NCBI GenBank assembly: GCA_014653605.1
Contig: JACWEG010000001.1
Span: forward strand, 62,001 to 126,000
DNA: 64,000 bases
Reading direction: 5' to 3'
Source: Pelagibacterales bacterium SAG-MED37
GTDB taxonomy: Bacteria > Pseudomonadota > Alphaproteobacteria > Pelagibacterales > Pelagibacteraceae
A program made the position numbers and the translations under genes. Positions 54,666-63,112 of the stretch are shown here, in pieces; positions within the stretch are counted from its first letter, which is position 1; each line of letters starts with the position of its first letter. The notes under the pieces were generated by a model, which worked only from the letters and a program-made list of their open reading frames with translations, ran no database searches and was not told the DNA's origin.

Positions 54666-55436
54666 ATGAACATTAAAGTCATTAATAAAAAAAACGTTTC
54701 AAGAGTAATCATTAATGAACCCAAAACTTATAATTCTTTATCTTTTAAAAATTTGAATGATCTAATTAAAGTTTTTAAAAAGTTAGATAATGACAAGAAT
54801 GTTAAAGTAATTATTCTTGAAGGGGCTGGTAAAGGATTTAGTGCGGGACATAACTTGAAAGAAGTAAGAGGTTTAAAGAAAAAAGAAAAATACCAAAAAT
54901 TATTTAACCTTTGTTCAAAATTGATGTTGCAAATAGTTGAAGGAAAAAAACCAGTAATTGCTAAAGTGCATGGTGCTGCCTACGCCGCAGGATGTCAGTT
55001 AGTTGCAAGTTGTGATTTAGCTTATAGCACTAAAGATGCTTTATTTGCTACACCAGGAGTAAATATTGGATTATTTTGTAGCACTCCAATGGTAGCGGTT
55101 AGCAGAAAGATAAGCAGGAAACCAATGATGAAAATGTTACTAACTGGAGAACCTATCAAAGCAAATTATGCAAAAGAAATTGGTCTGATTAATGATTGTT
55201 TCTCAAAATCAAAATTAAACAATGAAGTTTTAAAAATAGCCCAAAAAATTGCTTCAAAATCAAATTTAACTATCAAAATTGGTAAACAAACTTTTTATAA
55301 ACAGTTAGAGATGCCTTTAAGAAAAGCTTACGCCTACACTAGCAAAATGATGACAATTAATATGATGGCAATGGATGCAAAGGAAGGAATTTCTGCATTT
55401 CTAGAGAAAAGAAAACCGATTTGGAAAAATAAATGA
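54666..55436 (+). CDS. Crotonase family protein of the ECHDC3 type
   Basis: The 256-aa protein has the crotonase oxyanion-hole region GKGFSAGHNLKEV and HGAAYAAGCQLVASCDLA, followed by FATPGVNIGLFCSTPMVAVSR. In ordinary enoyl-CoA hydratases the two catalytic glutamates sit in GGGCE and PE segments; here they are Gln (GCQL) and Gly (TPGV), the same changes as in the eukaryotic ECHDC3 family. So water addition by the standard mechanism is unlikely. It sits between the nucleotidyltransferase and a small membrane protein, 4-base overlap with the latter. DmdD-like activity on methylthioacryloyl-CoA is less likely for the same reason. Confidence 0.85.
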   Translation: MNIKVINKKNVSRVIINEPKTYNSLSFKNLNDLIKVFKKLDNDKNVKVIILEGAGKGFSAGHNLKEVRGLKKKEKYQKLFNLCSKLMLQIVEGKKPVIAKVHGAAYAAGCQLVASCDLAYSTKDALFATPGVNIGLFCSTPMVAVSRKISRKPMMKMLLTGEPIKANYAKEIGLINDCFSKSKLNNEVLKIAQKIASKSNLTIKIGKQTFYKQLEMPLRKAYAYTSKMMTINMMAMDAKEGISAFLEKRKPIWKNK

Positions 55437-55621
55437 CGATTAAAAATATTTTAATCGTTATATTTATATTTGTAGGTTTATATGTAGTTTTAGATTTTAG
55501 AGACCATAATTTTAAAAGAGCTATAGACGCTTGTATTGCTGGAAGTAAAAAGTTGGATAAACCAATGACTACTCAGCAAGCAAAAGAGTTTTGTGAAGAT
55601 CAGATTAATAAAGATAAGTGA
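55433..55621 (+). CDS. 62-aa membrane-anchored hypothetical protein
   Basis: The protein has one N-terminal membrane helix (IKNILIVIFIFVGLYVVLDF) and a soluble tail with two cysteines (AIDACIAGSKK, AKEFCEDQINK) that could form a disulfide in the periplasm. It overlaps the crotonase gene by 4 bases and the SBP56 gene by 4 bases, so it is embedded in the operon. No family is recognised. Confidence 0.7.
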   Translation: MTIKNILIVIFIFVGLYVVLDFRDHNFKRAIDACIAGSKKLDKPMTTQQAKEFCEDQINKDK

Positions 55622-56994
55622 TGAATGATTTAGAAAAAACAAATAATACTTGTTGTGGTCCTGGTTATGCTAGTCCGTCTGAAGCAATTAAAGCACCTAA
55701 TGAAAAACTTTTATATACAATAGCTATTTACACTGGAACAGGAATTCAAAAACCTGATTATCTTGCAACTGTAGATGTTGATCCAGATAGTCCAACTTAT
55801 TCAAAGGTTATTCACCGTTTAGAAATGCCAGGGATTGGAGATGAATTACATCATATGGGATGGAATGCATGCTCTTCATGTCACGGTGATGCAGGAATGA
55901 GCAGAAAATATCTTTTAGTACCAGGTGTTAGATCAAATAATATTCATATAATAGATACAGCAACAGATCCATTTGCTCCAAAAATTCACAAAGTAATTAA
56001 AGGCTCAGAAATAAAATCTAAAACTAATTTGTCAGGACCACATACGGTTCATTGTCTAGGATCTGAAATTATTATTTCTTTTCTTGGTAATGCCAAGGGT
56101 GAAGCTCCTGGTGGATACTTGCATCTTAACAAAGATTTCGAAATTGTTGGAAGATGGGAAAACTCAATGGGAGATATCCCTTTTAGCTATGATTTTTGGT
56201 ATCAGCCACGTCACAACGTGATGGTAAGTTCAGAATGGGCTGCACCTAATACTTTTATGCCAGGCTTTGATTTGGAAGAAGTAGGACACTTAAAATATGG
56301 ACGAAGGCTTCATATCTGGGATTTTAAAAAAAAAGAACCAATTGAATCAATGTATCTTGGTGAGGATGGTCTAATACCATTGGAAGTAAAATTTAAGCAT
56401 GATCCTGATAGCACTCATGGATTTTGTGGGGCAGCACTCAGTTCTAACGTTATTCATTTTTGGAAATCCAAAGAGGGAAAGTGGGAGTGGGAAAAAGTTA
56501 TAGATGTCAATAATGAACCTCACCCAGATTGGCCTATACCTATTCCTGGTGTAATGTCTGCAATTCTAGTTTCAATGGATGATAAATATCTTTATTTAAA
56601 TAACTGGCTTCATGGAGACATGAGGCAATACGATATAACAGACCCACACAAACCAAAATTAACTGGACAAGTATGGATTGGTGGACTTTTAGGCAAAGCA
56701 CCAATTATTAATGGAGTAAAAATTGCAGGCGGTCCCCAAATGTACCAATTATCTTTAGATGGTAAACGAATGTACGTAACAACTTCTCTATTTTCAACTT
56801 GGGATAATCAATTTTATCCTAACATAAGAACACAAGGCGGCGCTATGGTTATGATTGACTGCGATGTTGAAAATGGTGGTATGAAAATTAATAAAGATTT
56901 TATAGTTGATTTTGGTAAAGAACCTAATGGCCCAAGTAGATGTCATGAAAGTAGATATCCGGGTGGAGATTGTACAAGTGATATATGGCTGTAA
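55618..56994 (+). CDS. mtoX: Selenium-binding protein 56 family, putative methanethiol oxidase
   Basis: The 458-aa protein shows the SBP56 pattern: CCGPGYASPSEA at the N-terminus, HHMGWNACSSCHGD, SGPHTVHCLG, DSTHGFCGAAL and the C-terminal RYPGGDCTSDIWL. Bacterial MtoX, which is a copper enzyme, oxidises methanethiol to formaldehyde, hydrogen peroxide and sulfide; human SELENBP1 does the same. In MtoX-type enzymes a signal peptide directs export, but none is obvious here, so a cytoplasmic location is likely. Methanethiol comes from DMSP demethylation, which suits a marine SAR11 cell. Its ending overlaps the ferredoxin gene by 10 bases. Confidence 0.85.
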   Translation: MMNDLEKTNNTCCGPGYASPSEAIKAPNEKLLYTIAIYTGTGIQKPDYLATVDVDPDSPTYSKVIHRLEMPGIGDELHHMGWNACSSCHGDAGMSRKYLLVPGVRSNNIHIIDTATDPFAPKIHKVIKGSEIKSKTNLSGPHTVHCLGSEIIISFLGNAKGEAPGGYLHLNKDFEIVGRWENSMGDIPFSYDFWYQPRHNVMVSSEWAAPNTFMPGFDLEEVGHLKYGRRLHIWDFKKKEPIESMYLGEDGLIPLEVKFKHDPDSTHGFCGAALSSNVIHFWKSKEGKWEWEKVIDVNNEPHPDWPIPIPGVMSAILVSMDDKYLYLNNWLHGDMRQYDITDPHKPKLTGQVWIGGLLGKAPIINGVKIAGGPQMYQLSLDGKRMYVTTSLFSTWDNQFYPNIRTQGGAMVMIDCDVENGGMKINKDFIVDFGKEPNGPSRCHESRYPGGDCTSDIWL

Positions 56995-57362
56995 AGAAAA
57001 TTACTATTATCAATCGTAAAAATAAAACTTTTGAGGTCTCAGACCGAAAACCCTTGCTACAAGAATTACGTGCTCAAGGAGTTGATCTTCCCTATGGATG
57101 TGAATATGGAGGCTGTATAACTTGTGCAGCAAAACTTATTAATGGTGAAGTAGATCAACGTTCTCAAGTAGCTTTAAACAATAGACAAATTAACAATGGT
57201 TATGTTGTTTTATGTGTTGCTCGACCAAAAACTGATTGTGAAATTGAAATTGGAGTTGAAAGTCACGATAAACTCTACCGCAATCCTTTTCTTGACCCAC
57301 TTGCACCACATGAGTTAAAAGCTGATATTGCAACTCAAAAAAATATTAAAAAGAATAAGTAA
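56985..57362 (+). CDS. Plant-type 2Fe-2S ferredoxin
   Basis: The 125-aa protein has the plant-ferredoxin pattern Cys-x4-Cys-x2-Cys in GCEYGGCITCAAKL, with the fourth cysteine in VVLCVARP. It is an electron carrier with one 2Fe-2S cluster and has a C-terminal tail beyond the domain. It overlaps the SBP56 gene and touches the CoA-binding gene. It might supply electrons to the Rieske oxygenase at the head of this cluster; there is no reductase gene nearby. Confidence 0.9.
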   Translation: MAVKKITIINRKNKTFEVSDRKPLLQELRAQGVDLPYGCEYGGCITCAAKLINGEVDQRSQVALNNRQINNGYVVLCVARPKTDCEIEIGVESHDKLYRNPFLDPLAPHELKADIATQKNIKKNK

Positions 57363-57812
57363 ATGGACCATACCAAGCCTTATAGTGATGAATATTTAAA
57401 AGATATTTTGCAATCTGTTAAGACTATAGCAATGGTTGGTGCTAGTCCTGATAAAACTAAATTTAGTTATGGCGTCTTAAGAGTGCTTCATGAAACTGGA
57501 TATGATATGATACCAGTTAATCCAAAACCTGAAATCAAAGAAATACGAAATTTAAAAGTATATCCTAATCTTGCATCAATTGATCGACCTGTCGATATGG
57601 TTGAAGTTTTTAGGAAACCTGAAGATCTATATGGAGTTGCTGAGGAAGCAATTGCTATTGGCGCAAAAGTATTATGGGGACAAATAGGTGTTATCAATCA
57701 TGACGCTGCTAATCTTGCAGAAGAGGCTGGTCTAAAGGTAGTAATGAATAGATGTCCAAAGATTGAACTCTTCCGACCATTTTGGAAACCAAGACTTGAT
57801 CAAAAAATATAA
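57363..57812 (+). CDS. CoA-binding domain protein (YccU-like)
   Basis: The 149-aa protein consists of one Rossmann-type CoA-binding domain: TIAMVGASPDKTKFSYGVLRVL, then YDMIPVNPK, VDMVEVFRKPED, GAKVLWGQIGVINHDAANLAEEAGLKVVMNRCPKIE. Such stand-alone proteins are common and lack the ligase domains of acyl-CoA synthetases. A thioester or CoA-related role is suggested by family, not shown. It follows the ferredoxin gene with no gap and ends the operon. Confidence 0.88.
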   Translation: MDHTKPYSDEYLKDILQSVKTIAMVGASPDKTKFSYGVLRVLHETGYDMIPVNPKPEIKEIRNLKVYPNLASIDRPVDMVEVFRKPEDLYGVAEEAIAIGAKVLWGQIGVINHDAANLAEEAGLKVVMNRCPKIELFRPFWKPRLDQKI

Positions 57813-57845
57813 TACAAAAACACAACTCAAGTATAATAAAATATC

Positions 57846-57857
57846 AATACTAGTATT
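57846..57857. repeat. 12-bp perfect palindrome in the spacer before the flavodoxin-fold gene
   Basis: AATACTAGTATT reads the same on both strands and lies in the 70-base gap between the CoA-binding gene and the flavodoxin-fold gene. It could be an operator half-site pair; by itself it is short and AT-rich enough to arise by chance. Confidence 0.4.
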
Positions 57858-57882
57858 ATTTAATTATACTAAAAGTATTTAA

Positions 57883-58452
57883 ATGAAAAAAATTTTTCTT
57901 TTATATGGTCATTATGATGACAAATCATTTAATGCTGCAATTAAAAATACTTTCACTAAGACAGCTGAAGAAAATGGTCACTTAGTTGACAGTGTTGATT
58001 TATATCAAGAGAAATTTAATCCAGTTTTTGCAGGTGAAGAACCAGATGAAATAGTTTTAGATCATAGAAAAAGAATAGATGCATGTGATACAATTGTATT
58101 AATTGCACCTATTTGGAATTTTAGAATGCCGGCAATAGTTGAAGGATGGATAGATAAAGTATTAGCTCCACCTTGGGCATTTAAATTTCAAAAGCTCTGG
58201 GGAAATTATGGGTATCCAATAGGAAACCTTAGAGATAAAAAAGCAATTATTTTTTGTACTTATGGATCACCAAGATTAGCAATCACAACATTTTTTTTAA
58301 ACTTACCAATTAGAAGGTTGAAAAGGGGTGTTTTCCACATGTGCGGCATTTATAATATCAATTATAGAAGATATTTTGCTGTACCTTTCGTAAGTGATAA
58401 AAAAAGAGAAGAGTTTCTAAATGATGTTAAAAAAACTGCCCTTAATATTTAG
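57883..58452 (+). CDS. Flavodoxin-fold NAD(P)H oxidoreductase
   Basis: The 189-aa protein follows the NAD(P)H:quinone oxidoreductase (flavodoxin_2) fold: FLLYGHYDDKSFN at the phosphate end, IVLIAPIWNFRMPAIVEGWIDKVL and KKAIIFCTYGSPR. It would bind FMN and transfer electrons from NAD(P)H to quinones or other acceptors. The partner is unknown. Its end overlaps the secreted-protein gene by 32 bases. Confidence 0.85.
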   Translation: MKKIFLLYGHYDDKSFNAAIKNTFTKTAEENGHLVDSVDLYQEKFNPVFAGEEPDEIVLDHRKRIDACDTIVLIAPIWNFRMPAIVEGWIDKVLAPPWAFKFQKLWGNYGYPIGNLRDKKAIIFCTYGSPRLAITTFFLNLPIRRLKRGVFHMCGIYNINYRRYFAVPFVSDKKREEFLNDVKKTALNI

Positions 58453-58897
58453 TATAGTTACAATCATTTTTTTAAATATTTCATATTCAAATGCTGATTT
58501 AAAATCTCCAAATAATTTAATTTTACCAGCAGAAGTAATTAAGATTCAGTTAGTAGGTCTAATGGATAATGATAAAGATTTTAAAGACAGTGGGATTGAA
58601 CAAACTTGGAATTTTGCTCATCCAAATAATAAAAAGAATACTGGCCCTTTACCAAACTTTAAAATGATGATTAAAGGAAATTCATACCAAATGTTAATTG
58701 ATCATTTGAATCACACAATTACAGAGCTTGGAAGTAGTGACAAATGGGCTCAATTTGAAGTTATCATTTTAGATAAAAACAAAATTTATCATAAATTTAA
58801 TTGGCAGGTTGAAAAATATACTATGGATGGACCCTTAAAAGACTGTTGGTTGACTACTATGGTATCTAATCCCATATCATTGGGAAGTTCAATTTGA
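58421..58897 (+). CDS. Secreted DUF4864-like hypothetical protein
   Basis: The 158-aa protein has a signal peptide (LPLIFSIVTIIFLNISYSNA), so export is likely. The mature part (EQTWNFAHPNNKK, MMIKGNSYQMLIDH, KFNWQVEKY) resembles DUF4864 domains in pattern. Function is unknown. Its start lies within the flavodoxin-fold gene, so translation is coupled; alternative Met2 is equally placed. Confidence 0.6.
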   Translation: MMLKKLPLIFSIVTIIFLNISYSNADLKSPNNLILPAEVIKIQLVGLMDNDKDFKDSGIEQTWNFAHPNNKKNTGPLPNFKMMIKGNSYQMLIDHLNHTITELGSSDKWAQFEVIILDKNKIYHKFNWQVEKYTMDGPLKDCWLTTMVSNPISLGSSI

Positions 58898-58953
58898 TAT
58901 TCTTAGATACAATTTTGTTTCGTAATGAATAAAAATTTAGTAGGAATCGCTTA

Positions 58954-61386
58954 ATGAAATCTAAAACAAAAGTAGTAGTTGTTGGTGGTGGAGTAGTAGG
59001 AGTCAGCGCACTTTATCATTTAGCTAAAAAAGGCTGGTCTGATGTAGTTCTTGTAGAGAGAAAAGAATTAACTTCTGGATCTACTTGGCATGCTGCAGGA
59101 TTATTACCACTTTTCAATATGAGCTACTCTGTAGGTCAATTACATAAATATGCAGTCGATCTATATAAAAAATTAGAAGATGAAACAGGAAAGAATGTTG
59201 GATTTAGTGTTGTATCGAATATTCGTTTAGCAAGTACAAAAGATAGAATGGATGAATACCATCAATATGCTGGAGTAGCTAAAACTATTGGTGTTGATGT
59301 AAAATTTTTAACGCCTCAACAAGTAAAAGAAATTTGGCCTTTATGTCATACTGATGATTTAGTAGGTGCTATTCAACATCCTGAAGATGGTTATATTCAG
59401 CCTGCAGATTTAACTCAAGCACTTGCTACAGGTGCAAGAAATATGGGAGCCGAGATTTACAGGAACACAACAGTGATTGCAATGAAGCAAAATAAAGAAG
59501 GATGGATTGTTGAAACAGACAAAGGTTCGATTGAATGTGAACATATAATTTCTTGTTCTGGAAACTTTGCAAGACAAACTGGGGAAATGGTTGGATTAGA
59601 TATTCCAGTAATTCCTGTTGAACATCAATATATTGTTACTGAGCCTCACCCAGAAATTCAAAAAAGAAAAAAAGAAGGTCTTCCTGAAATGGGAGTGCTA
59701 AGAGATAGTGATAGTAGATGGTATATGAGAGAAGAGGCTGGTGGATTAATATTAGGTCCTTATGAAGATGGTGCTCCTGCTTGTTATGTAGAAGGTCCAT
59801 CTAAGAGTTCAGAATATGAATTATTTCAAGAAGATTTAGATAGACTTGCCCCACACATAGAAGGAGCAATACATAGAGTTCCTGCTTTTGGTGAGGTAGG
59901 AGTTAAAAAAGTTTATAATGGTGCAATTTGTTACACACCAGATGGAAATCCTATAGTTGGACCAGCTTGGGGTCTAAAAAATTTTTGGATTAATGAAGGT
60001 CATAGTTTTGGAATTACTGCTGCTGGTGGAGCTGGTTGGCAATTAGCAGAATGGATAGTAGATGGAGAACCAACCATTGATATGCTAGGCGTTGAACCAA
60101 GACGTTATGGAAACTATGCAACTAAATCTTATTTAAAAGCTAAAAATGAGGAAGCTTACAGTCATGTTTTTATTACTCACTATCCAGATGAAGAAAGACC
60201 AGCTGCAAGACCTTTAAGAACATCACCATGTTATGAAAGAATGAAAAATTTAGGTGCAGTATTTGGACAAAAATTTGGTTGGGAAAGACCAAATTTTTTT
60301 GCAACTGATGGCATGGAACAAAAAGATGATTGGTCTTTTAGAAGATCTAAATGGTTTGATGCTATAAAAAAAGAATGTCAAAACGTAAAAAAAAATGTTG
60401 GCCTTTTAGATATGACAGCTTTTGCCAAATGTAGAATAAGAGGACCAAAAGCAGAGGAATTTTTAGATTATTTAGTGGCTAACAAGCTTCCAAAAAAAAT
60501 TGGAAGAATAAATTTATGTCATGCTCTTAATACTAAGGGTGGTGTTCATTCAGAATTTACAATTATGAAAGAAGCTGAAAATAAATATTATCTTGTTTCA
60601 GCAGGCGCAAATTTAAGATTAGACCATGACTGGATCCAAAAGTGGATGCCCACAGATGGATCAGTTATATTTGAAGACTTAACAAATAGTACTGGAGTAC
60701 TTGTTGTGGCAGGGCCAAAAGCAAGAGAATTAATGCAAAAAGTTTCTGTAGATGATTTTTCAAGCGAAAATTTTAAATGGTTAACAGCTAAAAATGTTAA
60801 CGTTGGATATGCTCCAGTCAATGCTATGAGAGTAAACTTCGTTGGTGAATTAGGCTGGGAGCTACACCATCCGATTGAATATCAAAACCATATATTTGAT
60901 AAGTTAATGGAAGCAGGAAAAGATTTGGGAATTAAACCTTTTGGAATAAGAGCAATGAATAGCTTGAGACTTGAAAAATCTTATAAATTAGTTGGTACAG
61001 AATTATCTATTGAGTATTCACCTTACGAGTCTGGTTTAGATAGATTTATTCATCCTAACAAAGGTAATTTCATTGGGCTTGAGGCTTTAAACAAATGGAG
61101 AGAAAAAGGTTTTGATAATAAATTAGTTACACTAGAAGTTCACAACACAACAGACTCAGATGTTTTAGGAAACAATCCCATTTATAAAGATGATAAAGTA
61201 GTAGGAAGAGCTACAGGTGGAGAATATGGATTTAGACTGGATAAATCTATAGCTTTAGCAATGGTGAAACCTGATCTTGCTAATGTTGGTGAAAAACTTA
61301 AAGTTGATATATTAGGAAAAATGTACGAGGCTACAATTTTAGAAGAAAGTCCATACGATGTTGAAAATAAATTGTTGAGAGCCTAA
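58954..61386 (+). CDS. Dimethylglycine dehydrogenase-like FAD/GcvT enzyme
   Basis: The 810-aa enzyme has an N-terminal FAD domain ([17 protein letters not shown]) with [10 protein letters not shown], where His46 matches the histidine that holds FAD covalently in DMGDH, then a linker and a C-terminal GcvT/folate domain ([36 protein letters not shown]). DMGDH oxidises dimethylglycine to sarcosine, with THF taking the C1 unit and electrons passing to ETF. The next genes are etfB, sharing one base, and etfA, which supports this strongly. Sarcosine dehydrogenase is the close alternative. Confidence 0.87.
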   Translation: MKSKTKVVVVGGGVVGVSALYHLAKKGWSDVVLVERKELTSGSTWHAAGLLPLFNMSYSVGQLHKYAVDLYKKLEDETGKNVGFSVVSNIRLASTKDRMDEYHQYAGVAKTIGVDVKFLTPQQVKEIWPLCHTDDLVGAIQHPEDGYIQPADLTQALATGARNMGAEIYRNTTVIAMKQNKEGWIVETDKGSIECEHIISCSGNFARQTGEMVGLDIPVIPVEHQYIVTEPHPEIQKRKKEGLPEMGVLRDSDSRWYMREEAGGLILGPYEDGAPACYVEGPSKSSEYELFQEDLDRLAPHIEGAIHRVPAFGEVGVKKVYNGAICYTPDGNPIVGPAWGLKNFWINEGHSFGITAAGGAGWQLAEWIVDGEPTIDMLGVEPRRYGNYATKSYLKAKNEEAYSHVFITHYPDEERPAARPLRTSPCYERMKNLGAVFGQKFGWERPNFFATDGMEQKDDWSFRRSKWFDAIKKECQNVKKNVGLLDMTAFAKCRIRGPKAEEFLDYLVANKLPKKIGRINLCHALNTKGGVHSEFTIMKEAENKYYLVSAGANLRLDHDWIQKWMPTDGSVIFEDLTNSTGVLVVAGPKARELMQKVSVDDFSSENFKWLTAKNVNVGYAPVNAMRVNFVGELGWELHHPIEYQNHIFDKLMEAGKDLGIKPFGIRAMNSLRLEKSYKLVGTELSIEYSPYESGLDRFIHPNKGNFIGLEALNKWREKGFDNKLVTLEVHNTTDSDVLGNNPIYKDDKVVGRATGGEYGFRLDKSIALAMVKPDLANVGEKLKVDILGKMYEATILEESPYDVENKLLRA

Positions 61387-62135
61387 TGAAAATTTTAGTC
61401 GCAGTAAAAAGAGTTATTGATTACAACGTTCAAATAAGAGTTAAAGAAGATAATACAGGTGTAGTTACTGATAATGTTAAGATGTCTACTAATCCACCAG
61501 ATGATAATGCTATAGAAGAGGCGGTAAAAATTAAAGAGGCTGGAAAAGCTACTGAAGTTATAGCTGTTAGCATTGGAGAAGAGAAAGCTCAAGAGACGGT
61601 ACGTAAAGCTTTAGCAGTAGGTGCAGACAGAGGTATACTTGTTAAGACTGAGGGGATTTTAGAACCATTAGCAGTTTCTAAACTTTTACAAAAAATAGTT
61701 GAAAAAGAAAAACCAGATTTAGTTTTTATGGGCAAACAAGCAATTGATGATGATTGTAATCAAACTGGTCAAATGCTAAGTGCATTACTTAATTGGCCTC
61801 AAGCGACTTTCGCATCTAAAATTGAGATTAAAGATAAATCCTTGGAAGTTACAAGAGAAATCGATGAGGGGTTAGAAACAATAGAAATAAATGTTCCAGC
61901 AATCGTTACATGTGATCTAAGATTAAATGAACCTAGATATGCGTCATTACCAAATATAATGAAAGCCAAGAAAAAGCCAATTGAACAAATAAATGCGTCA
62001 GATTTAGGAGTAGATACAACTCCAAGAATCGAGCAAACTAGGGTTGAAGAACCACCTAAAAGAAAAGCAGGTATAAAAGTTTCTAGTGTGGCAGAATTAG
62101 TTCAGAAATTAAAAAATGAAGCAAAGGTAATATAA
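61386..62135 (+). CDS. etfB: Electron transfer flavoprotein beta subunit
   Basis: The 249-aa length and the start [25 protein letters not shown] are typical, with the AMP-site-region segment [21 protein letters not shown] and the recognition loop [21 protein letters not shown] that docks to dehydrogenases. EtfAB carries electrons from DMGDH-type and acyl-CoA dehydrogenases to ETF:quinone oxidoreductase. It is transcribed between the DMGDH-like gene and etfA with no gap. Confidence 0.97.
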   Translation: MKILVAVKRVIDYNVQIRVKEDNTGVVTDNVKMSTNPPDDNAIEEAVKIKEAGKATEVIAVSIGEEKAQETVRKALAVGADRGILVKTEGILEPLAVSKLLQKIVEKEKPDLVFMGKQAIDDDCNQTGQMLSALLNWPQATFASKIEIKDKSLEVTREIDEGLETIEINVPAIVTCDLRLNEPRYASLPNIMKAKKKPIEQINASDLGVDTTPRIEQTRVEEPPKRKAGIKVSSVAELVQKLKNEAKVI

Positions 62136-63089
62136 ATGTCAGTTTTATTAATAGCAGAACATAATAATAAAGAACTTAGACCTTTTACTCTTAATGCTGC
62201 AACTGCAGCTTCTCAAATAGATACAGATGTTCATGCGGTTATTATAGGTCATGAATGTGGAGAAGCAGCTAAAGCACTTTCAGAATTAGAATTGATAAAA
62301 AAAGTTATTCAAGTTGAAGCTCCTCACTATGAAAATTTTGTTGCTGAAAATTTTGCCCCAGTAATTGTTAAATTATCAGAAAATTATTCACACATTATTT
62401 CTTCCGCAAATACTTTTGGTAAAAATTTAATGCCAAGAATTGCTGCAGCTTTAGATACTTCTCAAATTAGTGATATTACAAAAGTTGTGTCTAATGATAC
62501 TTTTTTAAGACCAATTTATGCTGGGAATGCTTTTGCTACTGTAAAAAGTAAAGACAACAAAAAATGTGTAACAATAAGACCTACCTCATTTGATCCTTGT
62601 GAAAGTTCTGGGGGATCTGCACCTATTGAAAAAGCAGAAGCAGGTGAAGAATTTGTACAAACAAAATTTATAAAAAGAGAAGAAATTAAATCTGATAGAC
62701 CTGAACTTGGAACGGCTAGAGTAGTTGTTTCTGGTGGTAGAGGAATGCAAAGTGGTGATAATTTTAAATTAATTACTTCACTAGCTGACAAATTAAATGC
62801 AGCAATTGGTGCATCTAGAGCAGCTGTTGATGCAGGTTATATAAGTAATGATCATCAAGTTGGGCAAACAGGTAAAGTTGTAGTGCCAGATTTATATATT
62901 GCAGTAGGTATATCTGGAGCTATTCAACATTTAGCTGGAATGAAAGAAAGTAAAGTAATAGTTGCAATTAACAAAGATGGTGAAGCACCAATATTTAGTG
63001 TTGCTGATTATGGTCTTGAAGCTGATCTTTTTGAAGCACTTCCTCAATTCTTAGAGGAATTGAACAAATTAAACACTATACAAAAATAA
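62136..63089 (+). CDS. etfA: Electron transfer flavoprotein alpha subunit
   Basis: The 317-aa subunit has the FAD-binding C-terminal domain: VSGGRGMQSGDNFKLI, AIGASRAAVDAGYISND, QVGQTGKVVVPDLYIAVGISGAIQHLAGM and INKDGEAPIFSVADYG. It binds FAD and forms the heterodimer with EtfB. It follows etfB immediately and is followed after 23 bases by the ETF:quinone oxidoreductase. Confidence 0.97.
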   Translation: MSVLLIAEHNNKELRPFTLNAATAASQIDTDVHAVIIGHECGEAAKALSELELIKKVIQVEAPHYENFVAENFAPVIVKLSENYSHIISSANTFGKNLMPRIAAALDTSQISDITKVVSNDTFLRPIYAGNAFATVKSKDNKKCVTIRPTSFDPCESSGGSAPIEKAEAGEEFVQTKFIKREEIKSDRPELGTARVVVSGGRGMQSGDNFKLITSLADKLNAAIGASRAAVDAGYISNDHQVGQTGKVVVPDLYIAVGISGAIQHLAGMKESKVIVAINKDGEAPIFSVADYGLEADLFEALPQFLEELNKLNTIQK

Positions 63090-63112
63090 TATAATCTGTA
63101 AAAAATTAGATT

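Noticed and set aside
54666-55436. Calling the crotonase DmdD
   Set aside because: Both catalytic glutamates needed for methylthioacryloyl-CoA hydration are replaced, and the sequence follows the ECHDC3 pattern.
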